The notes under the pieces: model-generated | The model's database searches: none | The model's input: only the letters and a program-made list of their open reading frames with translations | Told to the model about the DNA's origin: nothing | Position numbers and translations under genes: made by a program | In this document: positions 1 to 8,577 of the stretch, piece after piece | Position numbering within the stretch: the stretch's first letter is position 1 | Layout of the letters: each line of letters begins with the position of its first letter | From: Gillisia sp. Hel1_33_143 | GTDB taxonomy: Bacteria > Bacteroidota > Bacteroidia > Flavobacteriales > Flavobacteriaceae | Assembly: GCF_900104765.1 (NCBI RefSeq) | Contig: NZ_LT629737.1 | Coordinates: forward strand, 2,914,001-2,978,000 | Direction of reading: 5' to 3' | Length of the DNA stretch: 64,000 nt

Positions 1-113
1 GCGCAGTAACTAACTCCTTTAACGGGTCCATTTATTGACCTGGTATTCCAAATGGTTCTTTGCTGCCCATGTGAAGAATGGAGGACTCTTACGGATATTG
101 GATCTGTAATCTA

Positions 114-190
114 GAGACCGTTTTAGTTCTCCTCCTTCTTCATCTCAAAGGTATATTTATTAATAAACGAAGTAAAGGAGACCGTTGTGG
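114..190 (+). other. Possible attI-like end of the cassette array
   Basis: GAGACCG occurs twice, at 114-120 (followed by TTTTAG) and 178-184 (followed by TTGTGGG). The second is the core of cassette 1. Unlike every later site, neither has the long upstream palindromic arm (no CGGTTA half, no CTCCCGCAACTTG half) before it. A one-sided core at the young end of an array is what an attI-type site would look like. The 1-113 stretch upstream holds no gene I recognise. The assignment is inference; an adjacent integrase would have to lie left of the window. Confidence 0.35.
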
Positions 191-199
191 GTAATTTTT

Positions 200-772
200 A
201 TGAAAGAGACAATTTCAATATTAGTTTTACTGATTACCAATTTAACTTTTGCTCAAATTGATAAAAGCAATGATTCTTTAGAAATATGGACAGTATTTAG
301 TACGGGGAATTTTATAAATCAGAACGCGGAAAAAATAGTTGAGAAAAATTGGCCGTTTAAGATTAAAGGAATTGCAGGAGATACATTTTCCGAAAATCTA
401 ATTGATAGTTTAGAAGTACACAATAATAATATTTGGAATCATTTAGATTCTAATGGATTTTCCAATTCAAAAGAAAAATTTGAATCCGATTTGTTAGAAG
501 AAATTGAACAAATAAAGAAAGCAGTAGAAATTTCCCAATCAGACAAAATCGTATCTGACTTGTATGAAAGATTAAGAGAAAGGAATCTTCAAAACTACAC
601 GGAGTTAAGTAAAAAGAATCAATATAAATATGTATTTAAAGTATACAGTTTTGATTTAGATAATTTAGAGTCAGAACAAGTTTTTGAACTAAAGTTTATT
701 ACGGATTTGAAAAAGAAGCAAACAACAATACTCAATAAAAAAACTACCCACAACAACGGTTATCACAAATAA
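200..772 (+). CDS. Secreted protein of unknown function, cassette 1
   Basis: About 190 residues. The ATG at 200 is preferred over an in-frame TTG at 185, which lies inside the recombination core. The N-terminus (MKETISILVLLITNLTFAQ) is a clear signal peptide, so the product is exported; the rest is charged and mostly helical in character with no motif I recognise. The reading frame runs into the attC-like site, which supplies the last residues NNGYHK and the stop codon. Cassette ends GTTGTGGGTA (184-193) and TACCCACAAC (745-754) are perfect reverse complements, so this is an intact mobile unit of about 690 bp. Confidence 0.6.
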   Translation: MKETISILVLLITNLTFAQIDKSNDSLEIWTVFSTGNFINQNAEKIVEKNWPFKIKGIAGDTFSENLIDSLEVHNNNIWNHLDSNGFSNSKEKFESDLLEEIEQIKKAVEISQSDKIVSDLYERLRERNLQNYTELSKKNQYKYVFKVYSFDLDNLESEQVFELKFITDLKKKQTTILNKKTTHNNGYHK

Positions 773-878
773 CGGGTAACTTTTCAAAGAAAATAATTAA
801 ATTAACCAACAATTAATATCTAAACCGACAAGTTCGCGCCCCTACTCCCGCAACTTGTGTTAACCGAGACCGTTAGCC
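745..878 (+). repeat. attC-like site 1 (family A)
   Basis: Starts TACCCACAAC then AACGGTTATCAC and AAATAACGGG; ends CTCCCGCAACTTGTGTTAACC then GAGACCG|TTAGCC. Nested dyads: CGGTTA with TAACCG, and ACAAGT with ACTTGT around a ~19-base loop. The opening ten bases pair with the start of the same cassette at 184-193. About 134 bp long. Confidence 0.8.
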
Positions 879-908
879 AAAATTATTAATCATGAATTTC
901 GTCTTTAT

Positions 909-2576
909 ATGAATTGGATTTTAGGTTTTATTCTAATTTTAATTGTAATCTACCTTGTTAGTATACAATTGAAGAAAGCGAGAAATAAATCTACACGAAA
1001 GACGCTAATAGAAAATTGGGGGAAATCTAAAGATATGAATACTGTAGATTTTAATTTAATCAATCAGTTTTTTAAAAATCATAAATCGCCTGAGAATGTT
1101 TTTCAAATAATATCTGACAATACTTGGGACGATTTAGATATGAATGAAGTTTTTAATTTATTAGATAGAACTACTTCAAAAGTAGGGCAGCAATATCTCT
1201 ATTACAAACTTAGAACAATAACAGGTATTTCTGAATTAAAACGATTTGCAAAACTTACCGAAGTATTTAAGTCAAACCAGTCGTTGCGAATTAAAAGTCA
1301 GCTAGAATTATCAAAACTATCATCTAACAAAGCATATCATTTAGAAGAAATGTTTCGTTCCAAAAATTTAGAAAAGTCTAGTAAAATATGGCTATTCCGT
1401 TTTCTATCAATAGCTGCAATTTCATCTATTATTCTAAGTTTTTTTAATCCAACATGGTTTCTACTTTTAATCCCGATATTTTTCATAAATCTTGTTTTTC
1501 ATTATAAAAACAAGTCTTCGATAGAGTATTATTTAAATGGTGTAGGTCAACTGGTAACGAGTTATAGGGTTGCTAAAAAATTAAGCTCTTCAGAAGAAAT
1601 TAAATCCTTTTATAACGATTTTGGTTATTTAAGTAATGTAAAGTCTATTTTATCAAAAATCAGATTTATTGAGTGGGAGAAAAAACTTGATAATGGAAAT
1701 GCCCTTTTAGTATGGTTCTTAACAGAAATTATAAAAATTACGTTCAATTTAGAGCCAATACTTTTTTACAGCTTTCAAAATTTATTAGAAAATAAAGAAA
1801 AAGACATTAAAGAACTCTTCCTCTTTATTGGTGAAATTGACTCGGCAATATCATGTGCATCAATACAAACGAATAATACCATATTTTGCAAACCAAATTT
1901 TATATCTTCAAAAGATGTTTTTACAGAAGGAATGTATCATCCTGTTATTGAAAATTGTATTCCAAACAATCTGAATTTAGAAAACAATAGTTTATTATTA
2001 ACTGGATCCAATATGTCTGGTAAAACAACTTTTATAAGAACATTTAGTATTAATGCAATTTTAGGACAAACATTATATTTCTGCTTCGCAAAGAGTTTTA
2101 AAACTCCATTTTTTAAGATTTATTCATCAATTAGAATTTCAGATGATATAATGAATAATACGAGTTACTATTTAGAAGAAGTTGTCAGGATTAAAGAATT
2201 AATCAATGCTTCTAACGAAGAAGATTGTTGTCTATTTATATTGGATGAGCTTTTTAAAGGAACTAATACAGTAGAAAGAATCGCTGCTGGAAAATCGATA
2301 TTATCCTACTTAAATAAGAAGAACCATATTGTCATGGTTTCTACACATGATTTAGAACTCACTGATTTATTAAATCAGGAAAATTTTGATTTATATCATT
2401 TTTCCGAAACCATAGAAAATGATCAATTATTTTTTGACCACAAGATTAAATCAGGAAAGCCAAAGAGTGGAAATGCAATCAAAATTTTAGAGTTATATGA
2501 CTATCCATTTGAAATTATAGAGAATTCAAAAAGTTGCAGTAAAATAACTTTGGCTAACAACGGTTATCACAAATAA
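909..2576 (+). CDS. MutS-like DNA-binding ATPase with membrane segments, cassette 2
   Basis: 555 residues. The C-terminal half is a MutS domain V ABC-type ATPase: Walker A GSNMSGKTT (about residue 367), Walker B LFILDEL near 449 followed by FKGTNT, and the switch STHDLE near 483. N-terminal hydrophobic stretches (about residues 3-20 and 160-200) suggest a membrane anchor, as in the MutS-related proteins common in Bacteroidota. It lacks the mismatch-recognition domain of true MutS, so a role in mismatch repair should not be assumed. The last residues (ANNGYHK) and stop are encoded by the attC-like site. Cassette ends GTTAGCCAAA and TTTGGCTAAC match perfectly. Confidence 0.75.
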   Translation: MNWILGFILILIVIYLVSIQLKKARNKSTRKTLIENWGKSKDMNTVDFNLINQFFKNHKSPENVFQIISDNTWDDLDMNEVFNLLDRTTSKVGQQYLYYKLRTITGISELKRFAKLTEVFKSNQSLRIKSQLELSKLSSNKAYHLEEMFRSKNLEKSSKIWLFRFLSIAAISSIILSFFNPTWFLLLIPIFFINLVFHYKNKSSIEYYLNGVGQLVTSYRVAKKLSSSEEIKSFYNDFGYLSNVKSILSKIRFIEWEKKLDNGNALLVWFLTEIIKITFNLEPILFYSFQNLLENKEKDIKELFLFIGEIDSAISCASIQTNNTIFCKPNFISSKDVFTEGMYHPVIENCIPNNLNLENNSLLLTGSNMSGKTTFIRTFSINAILGQTLYFCFAKSFKTPFFKIYSSIRISDDIMNNTSYYLEEVVRIKELINASNEEDCCLFILDELFKGTNTVERIAAGKSILSYLNKKNHIVMVSTHDLELTDLLNQENFDLYHFSETIENDQLFFDHKIKSGKPKSGNAIKILELYDYPFEIIENSKSCSKITLANNGYHK

Positions 2577-2682
2577 CGGGTAGCATTTCAAAGAAAATAA
2601 TTAAATTAACCAACAATTAAAACCTAAACCGACAAGTTCGCGTCCCTACTCCCTCAACTTGTGTTAACCGAGACCGTTAGCG
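2549..2682 (+). repeat. attC-like site 2 (family A)
   Basis: Opens TTTGGCTAAC, the reverse complement of its cassette start at 872-881, followed by AACGGTTATCACAAATAACG. Closes with CAACTTGTGTTAACC and GAGACCG|TTAGCGGC at 2676. Almost identical inside to site 1; only the terminal arms differ. Confidence 0.8.
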
Positions 2683-2750
2683 GCAAGTTTATAAGATGTA
2701 CTTTCCTGAAATAGGTTGACTAAAAATTAAACCTTTTAGCACTATACCTA

Positions 2751-3140
2751 ATGAAAGAACAAAATGAACACTGTCGAAAAACTTCCTACAAAAAAGTAGG
2801 GTATGATCTTAAGCTAGTTATTATTGATCAGATCCAAAATGCACAAATCTCTATCAATCATGCTTCCGATAAATATCAGGTTTCCAGAGCTTCCATCTAT
2901 TACTGGTTGAAAAAATACAGTACTTTAGAACAAAAGAAACAAGGGATGAGCAAGAAAGATGAGATCAAGAAACTCAAAGAAAAAATAGAGGAATTAGAGT
3001 TTGTAAAAGACTTCCAACAAGACATTATTGCTGACATGGAACTCATTACCGGAGTCGATATGTCAAAAAAGTCATTGCCCAAAACATTAGCAGACGAGAT
3101 CGAAAAAAAGAAGCAAAACCGTTTAAAAGAAAATGGTTGA
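2751..3140 (+). CDS. IS3-family transposase OrfA, copy 1
   Basis: 129 residues. N-terminal helix-turn-helix (about residues 15-55, ending SRASIYYWLKKY) that binds the IS ends, followed by a charged leucine-zipper-like coiled coil (about 65-100). The frame ends at TGA 3138-3140, overlapping a TTG of orfB. A slippery A AAA AAG at 3104-3110 should allow a -1 shift to give the OrfAB transposase, as is known for the IS3 family. Confidence 0.9.
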   Translation: MKEQNEHCRKTSYKKVGYDLKLVIIDQIQNAQISINHASDKYQVSRASIYYWLKKYSTLEQKKQGMSKKDEIKKLKEKIEELEFVKDFQQDIIADMELITGVDMSKKSLPKTLADEIEKKKQNRLKENG

Positions 3141-4003
3141 TCCAATGTTTTGGGGTTTCCAAACAAGCTTTTTATAAGCGCTTAAAATCTCATCAGAACA
3201 GGCAAACAGAGCAACAGCTAATTATTCGACTCATCAAAGAGTATCGGAGTCAGTATGGACTGCGTACCGGTGGAATTAAACTTTATCAGGAATTAAAGGC
3301 TGACATGAACCGACTCGGTATTAAAATAGGAAGAGATAAATTCTATCGAGTAATGAGAATGAATAACCTGCTCGTTCCTAAATTAAAGCGGTTCCATATC
3401 ACAACTGATTCAAAACACAGATTCTTTAAATACAAAAACCTGATAAAAGACAAAGTGCCCACCAGGCCGGAACAACTTTGGGTAAGCGATATCACTTATA
3501 TCAAAACACAGAACGGACACAGTTACCTGGCATTAGTCACAGACGCCTATTCTAAGCAAATTATGGGTTATAAATTAGCAAGCCATATGAAGACATCACT
3601 TTGCATCGATGCGCTTAGAATGGCCATTAAAAATAGAAAATACAAGAATCATAAACTCATTCATCATTCAGATCGTGGAATTCAGTATTGCAATCCCCAA
3701 TACACCAGCTTTACTGAGGAACATGGAATACAAATGAGCATGACCGAGAAATACGACCCATACGAGAATGCCGTGGCTGAGAGAGTCAACAGAACCCTTA
3801 AATATGAATATGATTTAAAACGAACTATAAAAAATACTAACTTAGCGAAGAAGATGGTCAAACGAGCTGTTGAGATTTACAACAACAAAAGACCTCATTT
3901 TAGCCTCAAATTGAACACCCCTAACTTTGTTCATTTGAATCGAAATGTAGACTATCATTCCTACAAAAGGAACAAACAAAATTTAGAATTATTAACCATT
4001 TAA
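3137..4003 (+). CDS. IS3-family transposase OrfB (DDE), copy 1
   Basis: 288 residues as an independent frame, probably made mainly as the OrfAB fusion by -1 shift at 3104-3110. Contains an HTH_21-like segment (about residues 45-95) and an rve integrase core with the DDE triad in WVSDITYI, HHSDRGIQYC and YENAVAERVN. Intact, so this copy is potentially active. Confidence 0.92.
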   Translation: MIQCFGVSKQAFYKRLKSHQNRQTEQQLIIRLIKEYRSQYGLRTGGIKLYQELKADMNRLGIKIGRDKFYRVMRMNNLLVPKLKRFHITTDSKHRFFKYKNLIKDKVPTRPEQLWVSDITYIKTQNGHSYLALVTDAYSKQIMGYKLASHMKTSLCIDALRMAIKNRKYKNHKLIHHSDRGIQYCNPQYTSFTEEHGIQMSMTEKYDPYENAVAERVNRTLKYEYDLKRTIKNTNLAKKMVKRAVEIYNNKRPHFSLKLNTPNFVHLNRNVDYHSYKRNKQNLELLTI

Positions 4004-4060
4004 ACTGTCGGAAATTGAATCAAAAATGGTCAACCTATTTCAGTATAATACACCGAAATT

Positions 4061-4522
4061 ATGACAAGAAAAAAGATAGAATTGGGTGATATCTTTGAAC
4101 TAAAAATTATTAAAGGATTTATATATCTACAGTGTGTAAATATTCCTGAAGATAAAACACAAGTAGAATTGATCAGAGTATATTATGACATACATCGGAC
4201 AAGACCTAGCGATTTTACTCTAATTCAAAAAAGCTCCTATTTCTATATAGGTTTTGTGTTACAAGCAGCTTCAAACAAAAAAATAATTGAAAAAGTTTGC
4301 AATATCCCAATTGAAAAGGACTTCGAATTACCTCGATACTTTAGAACAAAAAATTTAAGTGGTGACGGCTGGCACATAGTTGATGCTATAGCATGGAAAA
4401 GACAAAGCTTTAAAAAACTAAATAATAATCAAAAACAGTTATCTCCTTGGGGAATATGGAATGACACTCTTATAAAAGAGAGAATGAATAACGGATGGAA
4501 GTTAGAAAACTGGGATATTTAA
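4061..4522 (+). CDS. Imm26-like protein (possible toxin immunity protein), cassette 3
   Basis: 153 residues, no signal peptide, so cytoplasmic. It opens with a GDIFEL segment and a short beta pattern, has an aromatic middle part, and ends with a tryptophan-rich tail (GWKLENWDI). This resembles the Imm26 family of polymorphic-toxin immunity proteins by pattern only. The IS ends 8 bp before the ATG, so native leader sequence has been separated from the gene and expression may now depend on the IS. The family call is tentative; a cassette-borne hypothetical protein is the safe description. Confidence 0.4.
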   Translation: MTRKKIELGDIFELKIIKGFIYLQCVNIPEDKTQVELIRVYYDIHRTRPSDFTLIQKSSYFYIGFVLQAASNKKIIEKVCNIPIEKDFELPRYFRTKNLSGDGWHIVDAIAWKRQSFKKLNNNQKQLSPWGIWNDTLIKERMNNGWKLENWDI

Positions 4523-4532
4523 AAATAAACCA

Positions 4533-4667
4533 GCCGCTAACAACGGTTATCACAAATAACGGGTAGCTTTTCAAAGAAAATAATTAAATTAACCAACATT
4601 TAAAACCTAAGCCGACAAGTTCGCGTCACTACTCCCGCAACTTGTGTTAACCGAGACCGTTGTGCAC
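4533..4667 (+). repeat. attC-like site 3 (family A)
   Basis: Opens GCCGCTAAC (pairs with 2676-2684 of the same cassette, 9/9), then AACGGTTATCACAAATAACG; closes with CAACTTGTGTTAACC, GAGACCG|TTGTGCAC at 4659. Confidence 0.8.
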
Positions 4668-4712
4668 AAGCTTGACTCGTCCTGAATAAAGGCTACATAA
4701 TTCTAAACAGTT

Positions 4713-5084
4713 ATGTATAAAAATGACAGAGTAACCAGACGTTACAGTGAACCATTCAAATTAAAAATTTTATCAGAACTTAGTACTGGGAAATACACAA
4801 AGTATGAACTAGGCAAACTCTATGGGATTGCTCCTTCCACCATCAATGAATGGATCAGAAAGTATGAACGTAAAGACCTAATGAACACAAGGGTTATGAT
4901 AGAAACAAAGGATGAAATAACACGGATCAAAGCACTCCAAAAAGAGATTGAACAGCTTAAAAAACTACTCCTTAAAAAGGATATGGATCAACTTGTCGAT
5001 GATGCATACTTGGAAGTAGCTGCTCAAAAACTAGGCTACAAAAGTGTCTTGGAACTTAAAAAAAAACTAAATATCAAGCCTTAA
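4713..5084 (+). CDS. IS3-family transposase OrfA (second element)
   Basis: 123 residues: N-terminal helix-turn-helix (about residues 8-50, YGIAPSTINEWIRKYERK) and a C-terminal coiled coil rich in K, E and L. A run of nine A at 5058-5066 near the end is a probable -1 frameshift site feeding into orfB. Confidence 0.85.
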   Translation: MYKNDRVTRRYSEPFKLKILSELSTGKYTKYELGKLYGIAPSTINEWIRKYERKDLMNTRVMIETKDEITRIKALQKEIEQLKKLLLKKDMDQLVDDAYLEVAAQKLGYKSVLELKKKLNIKP

Positions 5085-5935
5085 TCATAGCAAAGGAAAA
5101 AGCTAAGGGATTTGCTTCGTTAACCAAAATATGTGATTGTTTTGAACTAAAGCGAGATGCTTATTATAAGTATAAATGCAGAGCTGATAAGCGAAAAAAG
5201 GTTGAACAACATATAATTACCATCGTTAAAAGACGACGTAAATCCCTTCCTAGAGAAGGCGTGAGAAAGCTTATGAAATCCCTAGGACAGGATTTTGAAA
5301 AACAACACCTGAAAGTGGGTAGAGACACCCTGTTCAATGTTCTTAGAGAACATAAAATGTTGACATTAAGAAAAAAGTACAGTGCCAGAACAACCAATTC
5401 GTATCACAGGTTTTATAAGTACAATAACATTATAAAAGATCTAAAAGTAAACCGATCTAATCAAGTTTGGGTATCGGACATTACGTATATCAGAACTCTA
5501 AAAGGATTTTGTTACCTAGCACTCATTACAGATATGCATTCCAGAAAGATTGTGGGTTATGACCTTAGTGATAGCCTAGAACTTAAAGGATGCGTGAGAG
5601 CACTTAATAAAGCGATTTACCAAGCCAAAGACATCAAAGGGCTCATACACCATTCAGACAGAGGGATACAATATTGCAGCAATGTGTATACTCAAATCCT
5701 TAAAAGAAAAAAGATAGCTATCAGTATGACTGAAGAAAATCACTGTTACGAAAATGCAATGGCAGAACGCGTAAATGGGATCCTGAAAGATGAATTCTAT
5801 CTCGATCAGGTCTTCACAAACAAGGAACACGCGAAAAGAGCAGCAAAAAGTGCCATTAAATTATATAATGCAATTAGATTACATTTATCTTTAGACTATC
5901 AAACTCCAAATATGGTATATAAATTAACAGCGTAA
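5060..5935 (+). CDS. IS3-family transposase OrfB (DDE), reached by -1 frameshift
   Basis: The open frame begins at 5060 right after an in-phase TAA at 5057-5059 and has no ATG until 5261. The segment before 5261 (AKEKAKGFASLTKICDCFEL) is clearly part of the protein, so translation most likely enters by a -1 slip on the A9 run at 5058-5066. The rve core shows WVSDITYI, HHSDRGIQYC and YENAMAERVN with all three acidic residues. Intact. Confidence 0.85.
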   Translation, partial: KKTKYQALIIAKEKAKGFASLTKICDCFELKRDAYYKYKCRADKRKKVEQHIITIVKRRRKSLPREGVRKLMKSLGQDFEKQHLKVGRDTLFNVLREHKMLTLRKKYSARTTNSYHRFYKYNNIIKDLKVNRSNQVWVSDITYIRTLKGFCYLALITDMHSRKIVGYDLSDSLELKGCVRALNKAIYQAKDIKGLIHHSDRGIQYCSNVYTQILKRKKIAISMTEENHCYENAMAERVNGILKDEFYLDQVFTNKEHAKRAAKSAIKLYNAIRLHLSLDYQTPNMVYKLTA

Positions 5936-5983
5936 AATCAATTTTAACCTGTAGCCATATTTCAGGACAAGACATTTTTAATT

Positions 5984-6682
5984 ATGAGTTTGAAACCCAA
6001 CGAAAGATTCAATTTAATTACAGAGATTGCTCTCAAACTACAAGCAGAACAAAATACTACTGGTATAAATATCTTATTATCTGGATATGGAATACAAACT
6101 GATACTGTTGATATTGTGCCTAGCAAGAGAATTTATGTGATTGATTTATTAAAATCACAACCAAATAAAGTTATTCTGCAGATTGCTTCAGACCAAGGAA
6201 TATATCTACTAAGGAAGATCGTTAAATCGAAAATAGATTTTTCTTACTTACTGGAATCGAATCAACTACATAGTGTTATTGACGATTTTAATAGAGCTTA
6301 TGAAAATCTAGAATCAGACCCTGAGCAATCTAATGCGAGTGCTTCATCAACTCTAGAAAGTATTTGTAAATCCATATGTGATTTTTTTGAAGAAGATTAT
6401 CCAAAGGCTTTGCATATGCAACCATTAATCTCTAAAGCTTATAAATTATTAAACTTATCTCCAGATCAACATGCAGATGAACACATTAAAAAAATTCTGG
6501 GAGGATTAAATAGTGTTGCCACAGGAATTGGTACTTTAAGATCAAAAAATAGTTCTGCTCATGGACATGGAATTAAAAAAGTAAGACTCAGTACTAGACA
6601 TTCAAGGTTAGTAGTCAATTCCTGTATGACAATTGGATTATTTATTTTAGAAACCTACTATGCAAATTATGTAGATAAATAA
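5984..6682 (+). CDS. Abi_C-domain abortive-infection-like protein, cassette 4
   Basis: 232 residues, soluble. The C-terminal half (about residues 110-230) has the pattern of the Abortive infection C-terminus domain: SASSTLESICKSICDFF, then LLNLSPDQHADEHIKKIL, GGLNSVATGIGTLRSKNSSAHG, and a helical end with RHSRLVVNSCMT. Such proteins are associated with phage-induced growth arrest in several Abi systems; that role here is inferred. The ATG lies 10 bp after the IS end, and a small membrane protein follows 6 bp downstream. Confidence 0.75.
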   Translation: MSLKPNERFNLITEIALKLQAEQNTTGINILLSGYGIQTDTVDIVPSKRIYVIDLLKSQPNKVILQIASDQGIYLLRKIVKSKIDFSYLLESNQLHSVIDDFNRAYENLESDPEQSNASASSTLESICKSICDFFEEDYPKALHMQPLISKAYKLLNLSPDQHADEHIKKILGGLNSVATGIGTLRSKNSSAHGHGIKKVRLSTRHSRLVVNSCMTIGLFILETYYANYVDK

Positions 6683-6688
6683 AACTAA

Positions 6689-7177
6689 ATGAGCCAAGAA
6701 AAAAAGATCAAACTAACTCCATTTCTGACGCTTGCCATTATTGGCGCTTCTTTTCTTATTATTTATACTTTTAAAATTTATAAGAAAAATAAATTAGATA
6801 AAGGATCATTTATAACTTATGCCACGGTAGAATTACTTAAGGAAAATCAGAAAAAAAATAAGTTTGGAAAAATAGATCTGGTTTATTTCTATTTCGTCAA
6901 AAATGACAGTGTTTTCCATGGAGTATCAGAAATTCCTGTTAAGGGTATCAGGAAAAAGAATATAAAATTAAACGAGACATTTAAAATGAATGTTGCAAGT
7001 TCAGACTACGGAGTTTTTGAGGTTGACTTTGATAAAAGAATAGACACAATAATCAAAAAAAAGAAATACCAAACTCATATATATAATACATTTATCCATA
7101 GAAACATTATTGAACAAAAACGCACTACAACAACGGTTATCACAAATAACGGGTTTTATCGAAAAAGTGTAATTTAG
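6689..7177 (+). CDS. Single-span membrane protein, unknown, cassette 4
   Basis: 162 residues. One transmembrane helix (about residues 11-29) followed by a basic soluble domain. It starts 6 bp after the Abi_C-like gene and is probably co-transcribed and functionally linked. The C-terminus (TVITNNGFYRKSVI) is translated from the attC-like site: the frame passes through the site opening and stops within it. No family recognised. Confidence 0.5.
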   Translation: MSQEKKIKLTPFLTLAIIGASFLIIYTFKIYKKNKLDKGSFITYATVELLKENQKKNKFGKIDLVYFYFVKNDSVFHGVSEIPVKGIRKKNIKLNETFKMNVASSDYGVFEVDFDKRIDTIIKKKKYQTHIYNTFIHRNIIEQKRTTTTVITNNGFYRKSVI

Positions 7178-7256
7178 TATCCTAAGTAAGAAAATATTTA
7201 AACCGACAAGTCCGCGTCCTTACTCCCGCAACTTGTGTTAACCGAGACCGTTGTAA
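7121..7256 (+). repeat. attC-like site 4 (family A, altered interior)
   Basis: Opens CGCACTACAAC, AACGGTTATCACAAATAACG; the interior differs from sites 1-3 (TTTTATCGAAAAAGTG, TTTAGTATCCTAAG) before rejoining the consensus at CCGACAAG and GAGACCG|TTGTAA at 7250. The opening arm does not match the start of its cassette (GTTGTGCACAAG at 4659) beyond GTTGT, which suggests the cassette is a hybrid. Confidence 0.75.
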
Positions 7257-7324
7257 AAAATGGTGTACATTGTGCTTTCCTGAAATAGGTTGACTAAAAA
7301 TTAAACCTTTTAGCACTATACCTA

Positions 7325-7714
7325 ATGAAAGAACAAAATGAACACTGTCGAAAAACTTCCTACAAAAAAGTAGGGTATGATCTTAAGCTAGTTATTATTG
7401 ATCAGATCCAAAATGCACAAATCTCTATCAATCATGCTTCCGATAAGTATCAGGTTTCCAGAGCTTCCATCTATTACTGGTTGAAAAAATACAGTACTTT
7501 AGAACAAAAGAAACAAGGGATGAGCAAGAAAGATGAGATCAAGAAACTCAAAGAAAAAATAGAGGAATTAGAGTTTGTAAAAGACTTCCAACAAGACATT
7601 ATTGCTGACATGGAACTTATTACCGGAGTTGATATGTCAAAAAAGTCATTGCCCAAAACATTAGCAGACGAGATCGAAAAAAAGAAGCAAAACCGTTTAA
7701 AAGAAAATGGTTGA
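7325..7714 (+). CDS. IS3-family transposase OrfA, copy 2
   Basis: Protein identical to OrfA of copy 1: helix-turn-helix followed by coiled coil, with the same A AAA AAG slippery heptamer near its end (about 7678-7684). Confidence 0.9.
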   Translation: MKEQNEHCRKTSYKKVGYDLKLVIIDQIQNAQISINHASDKYQVSRASIYYWLKKYSTLEQKKQGMSKKDEIKKLKEKIEELEFVKDFQQDIIADMELITGVDMSKKSLPKTLADEIEKKKQNRLKENG

Positions 7715-8577
7715 TCCAATGTTTTGGGGTTTCCAAACAAGCTTTCTATAAGCGGTTAAAATCTCATCAGACCAGGCAAACAGAGCAACAGCTAATCATT
7801 CGGCTCATCAAGGAGTATCGGAGTCAGTATGGACTGCGTACCGGTGGAATTAAACTGTATCAGGAATTAAAGGCTGATATGGACAGACTCGGCATTAAAA
7901 TAGGAAGGGATAAATTCTATCGACTAATGCGAATGAATAACCTGCTCGTTCCTAAATTAAAGCGGTTCCATATCACAACCGATTCAAAACATCGATTCTT
8001 TAAATACAAAAACCTGATAAAAGACAAAGTGCCCACCAGGCCGGAACAACTTTGGGTAAGCGATATTACCTATATCAAAACACAGAACGGACACAGTTAC
8101 CTGGCATTAGTCACAGACGCCTATTCTAAGCAAATTATGGGTTATAATTTAGCAAGCCATATGAAGACATCACTTTGCATCGATGCGCTTAGAATGGCCA
8201 TTAAAAATAGAAAATACAAGAATCATAAACTCATTCATCATTCCGATCGTGGAATTCAGTATTGCAATCCCCAATACACCAGCTTTACTGAGGAACATGG
8301 AATACAAATGAGCATGACCGAGAAATACGACCCATACGAGAATGCCGTGGCTGAGAGAGTCAACAGAACCCTTAAATATGAATATGATTTAAAACGAACT
8401 ATAAAAAATACTAACTTAGCGAAGAAGATGGTCAAACGAGCTGTTGAGATTTACAATAACAAAAGACCTCATTTTAGCCTCAAATTGAACACCCCTAACT
8501 TTGTTCATTTGAATAGAAATGTAGACTATCATTCCTACAAAAGAAACAAACAAATTTTAGAACTATTGACCATTTAA
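7711..8577 (+). CDS. IS3-family transposase OrfB, copy 2
   Basis: 288 residues with the complete DDE core (WVSDITYI, HHSDRGIQYC, YENAVAERVN). Differs from copy 1 at a handful of residues. Overlaps orfA by 4 bp in -1 phase. Confidence 0.92.
   Translation: MIQCFGVSKQAFYKRLKSHQTRQTEQQLIIRLIKEYRSQYGLRTGGIKLYQELKADMDRLGIKIGRDKFYRLMRMNNLLVPKLKRFHITTDSKHRFFKYKNLIKDKVPTRPEQLWVSDITYIKTQNGHSYLALVTDAYSKQIMGYNLASHMKTSLCIDALRMAIKNRKYKNHKLIHHSDRGIQYCNPQYTSFTEEHGIQMSMTEKYDPYENAVAERVNRTLKYEYDLKRTIKNTNLAKKMVKRAVEIYNNKRPHFSLKLNTPNFVHLNRNVDYHSYKRNKQILELLTI

Larger units (their letters stand above)
2697..4052 (+). mobile_element. IS3-family element, copy 1 (1,356 bp)
   Basis: Ends are TGTACTTTCCTGAAATAGG and, inverted, TGTATTATACTGAAATAGG, giving TG...CA termini. 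Carries orfA and orfB in -1 phase with an A AAA AAG slippery heptamer at 3104-3110. No target duplication is visible (left flank AAGA, right flank CCGA). The left end lies exactly 21 bp after the G of the cassette core at 2676. The cassette's own ends (GTTAGCGGC at 2676, GCCGCTAAC at 4541) still match, so the element entered an intact cassette. Confidence 0.9.
4673..5974 (+). mobile_element. Second, distinct IS3-family element (~1,302 bp)
   Basis: Ends TGACTCGTCCTGAATAAAGG and, inverted, TGTCTTGTCCTGAAATATGG are imperfect terminal repeats with TG...CA tips. Unrelated in detail to the three-copy element. It begins 14 bp after the core G at 4659 and ends 10 bp before the next ATG. No target duplication is seen. 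It appears once in the window. Confidence 0.85.

Noticed and set aside
1-113. Short open frames on both strands at the left edge
   Set aside because: I could not match any to a recombinase or another family, and none has a start within the window.
185-199. Upstream TTG start for the first cassette gene (also 9919 for cassette 7)
   Set aside because: The TTG lies in the G|TT recombination core and would put charged or aromatic residues before a clean signal peptide; the ATGs at 200 and 9934 fit better.
2900-3166. Minus-strand 88-residue ORF inside the IS copies (also in copies 2 and 3)
   Set aside because: Shadow of the transposase OrfA frame; repeats with the IS and shows no independent feature.
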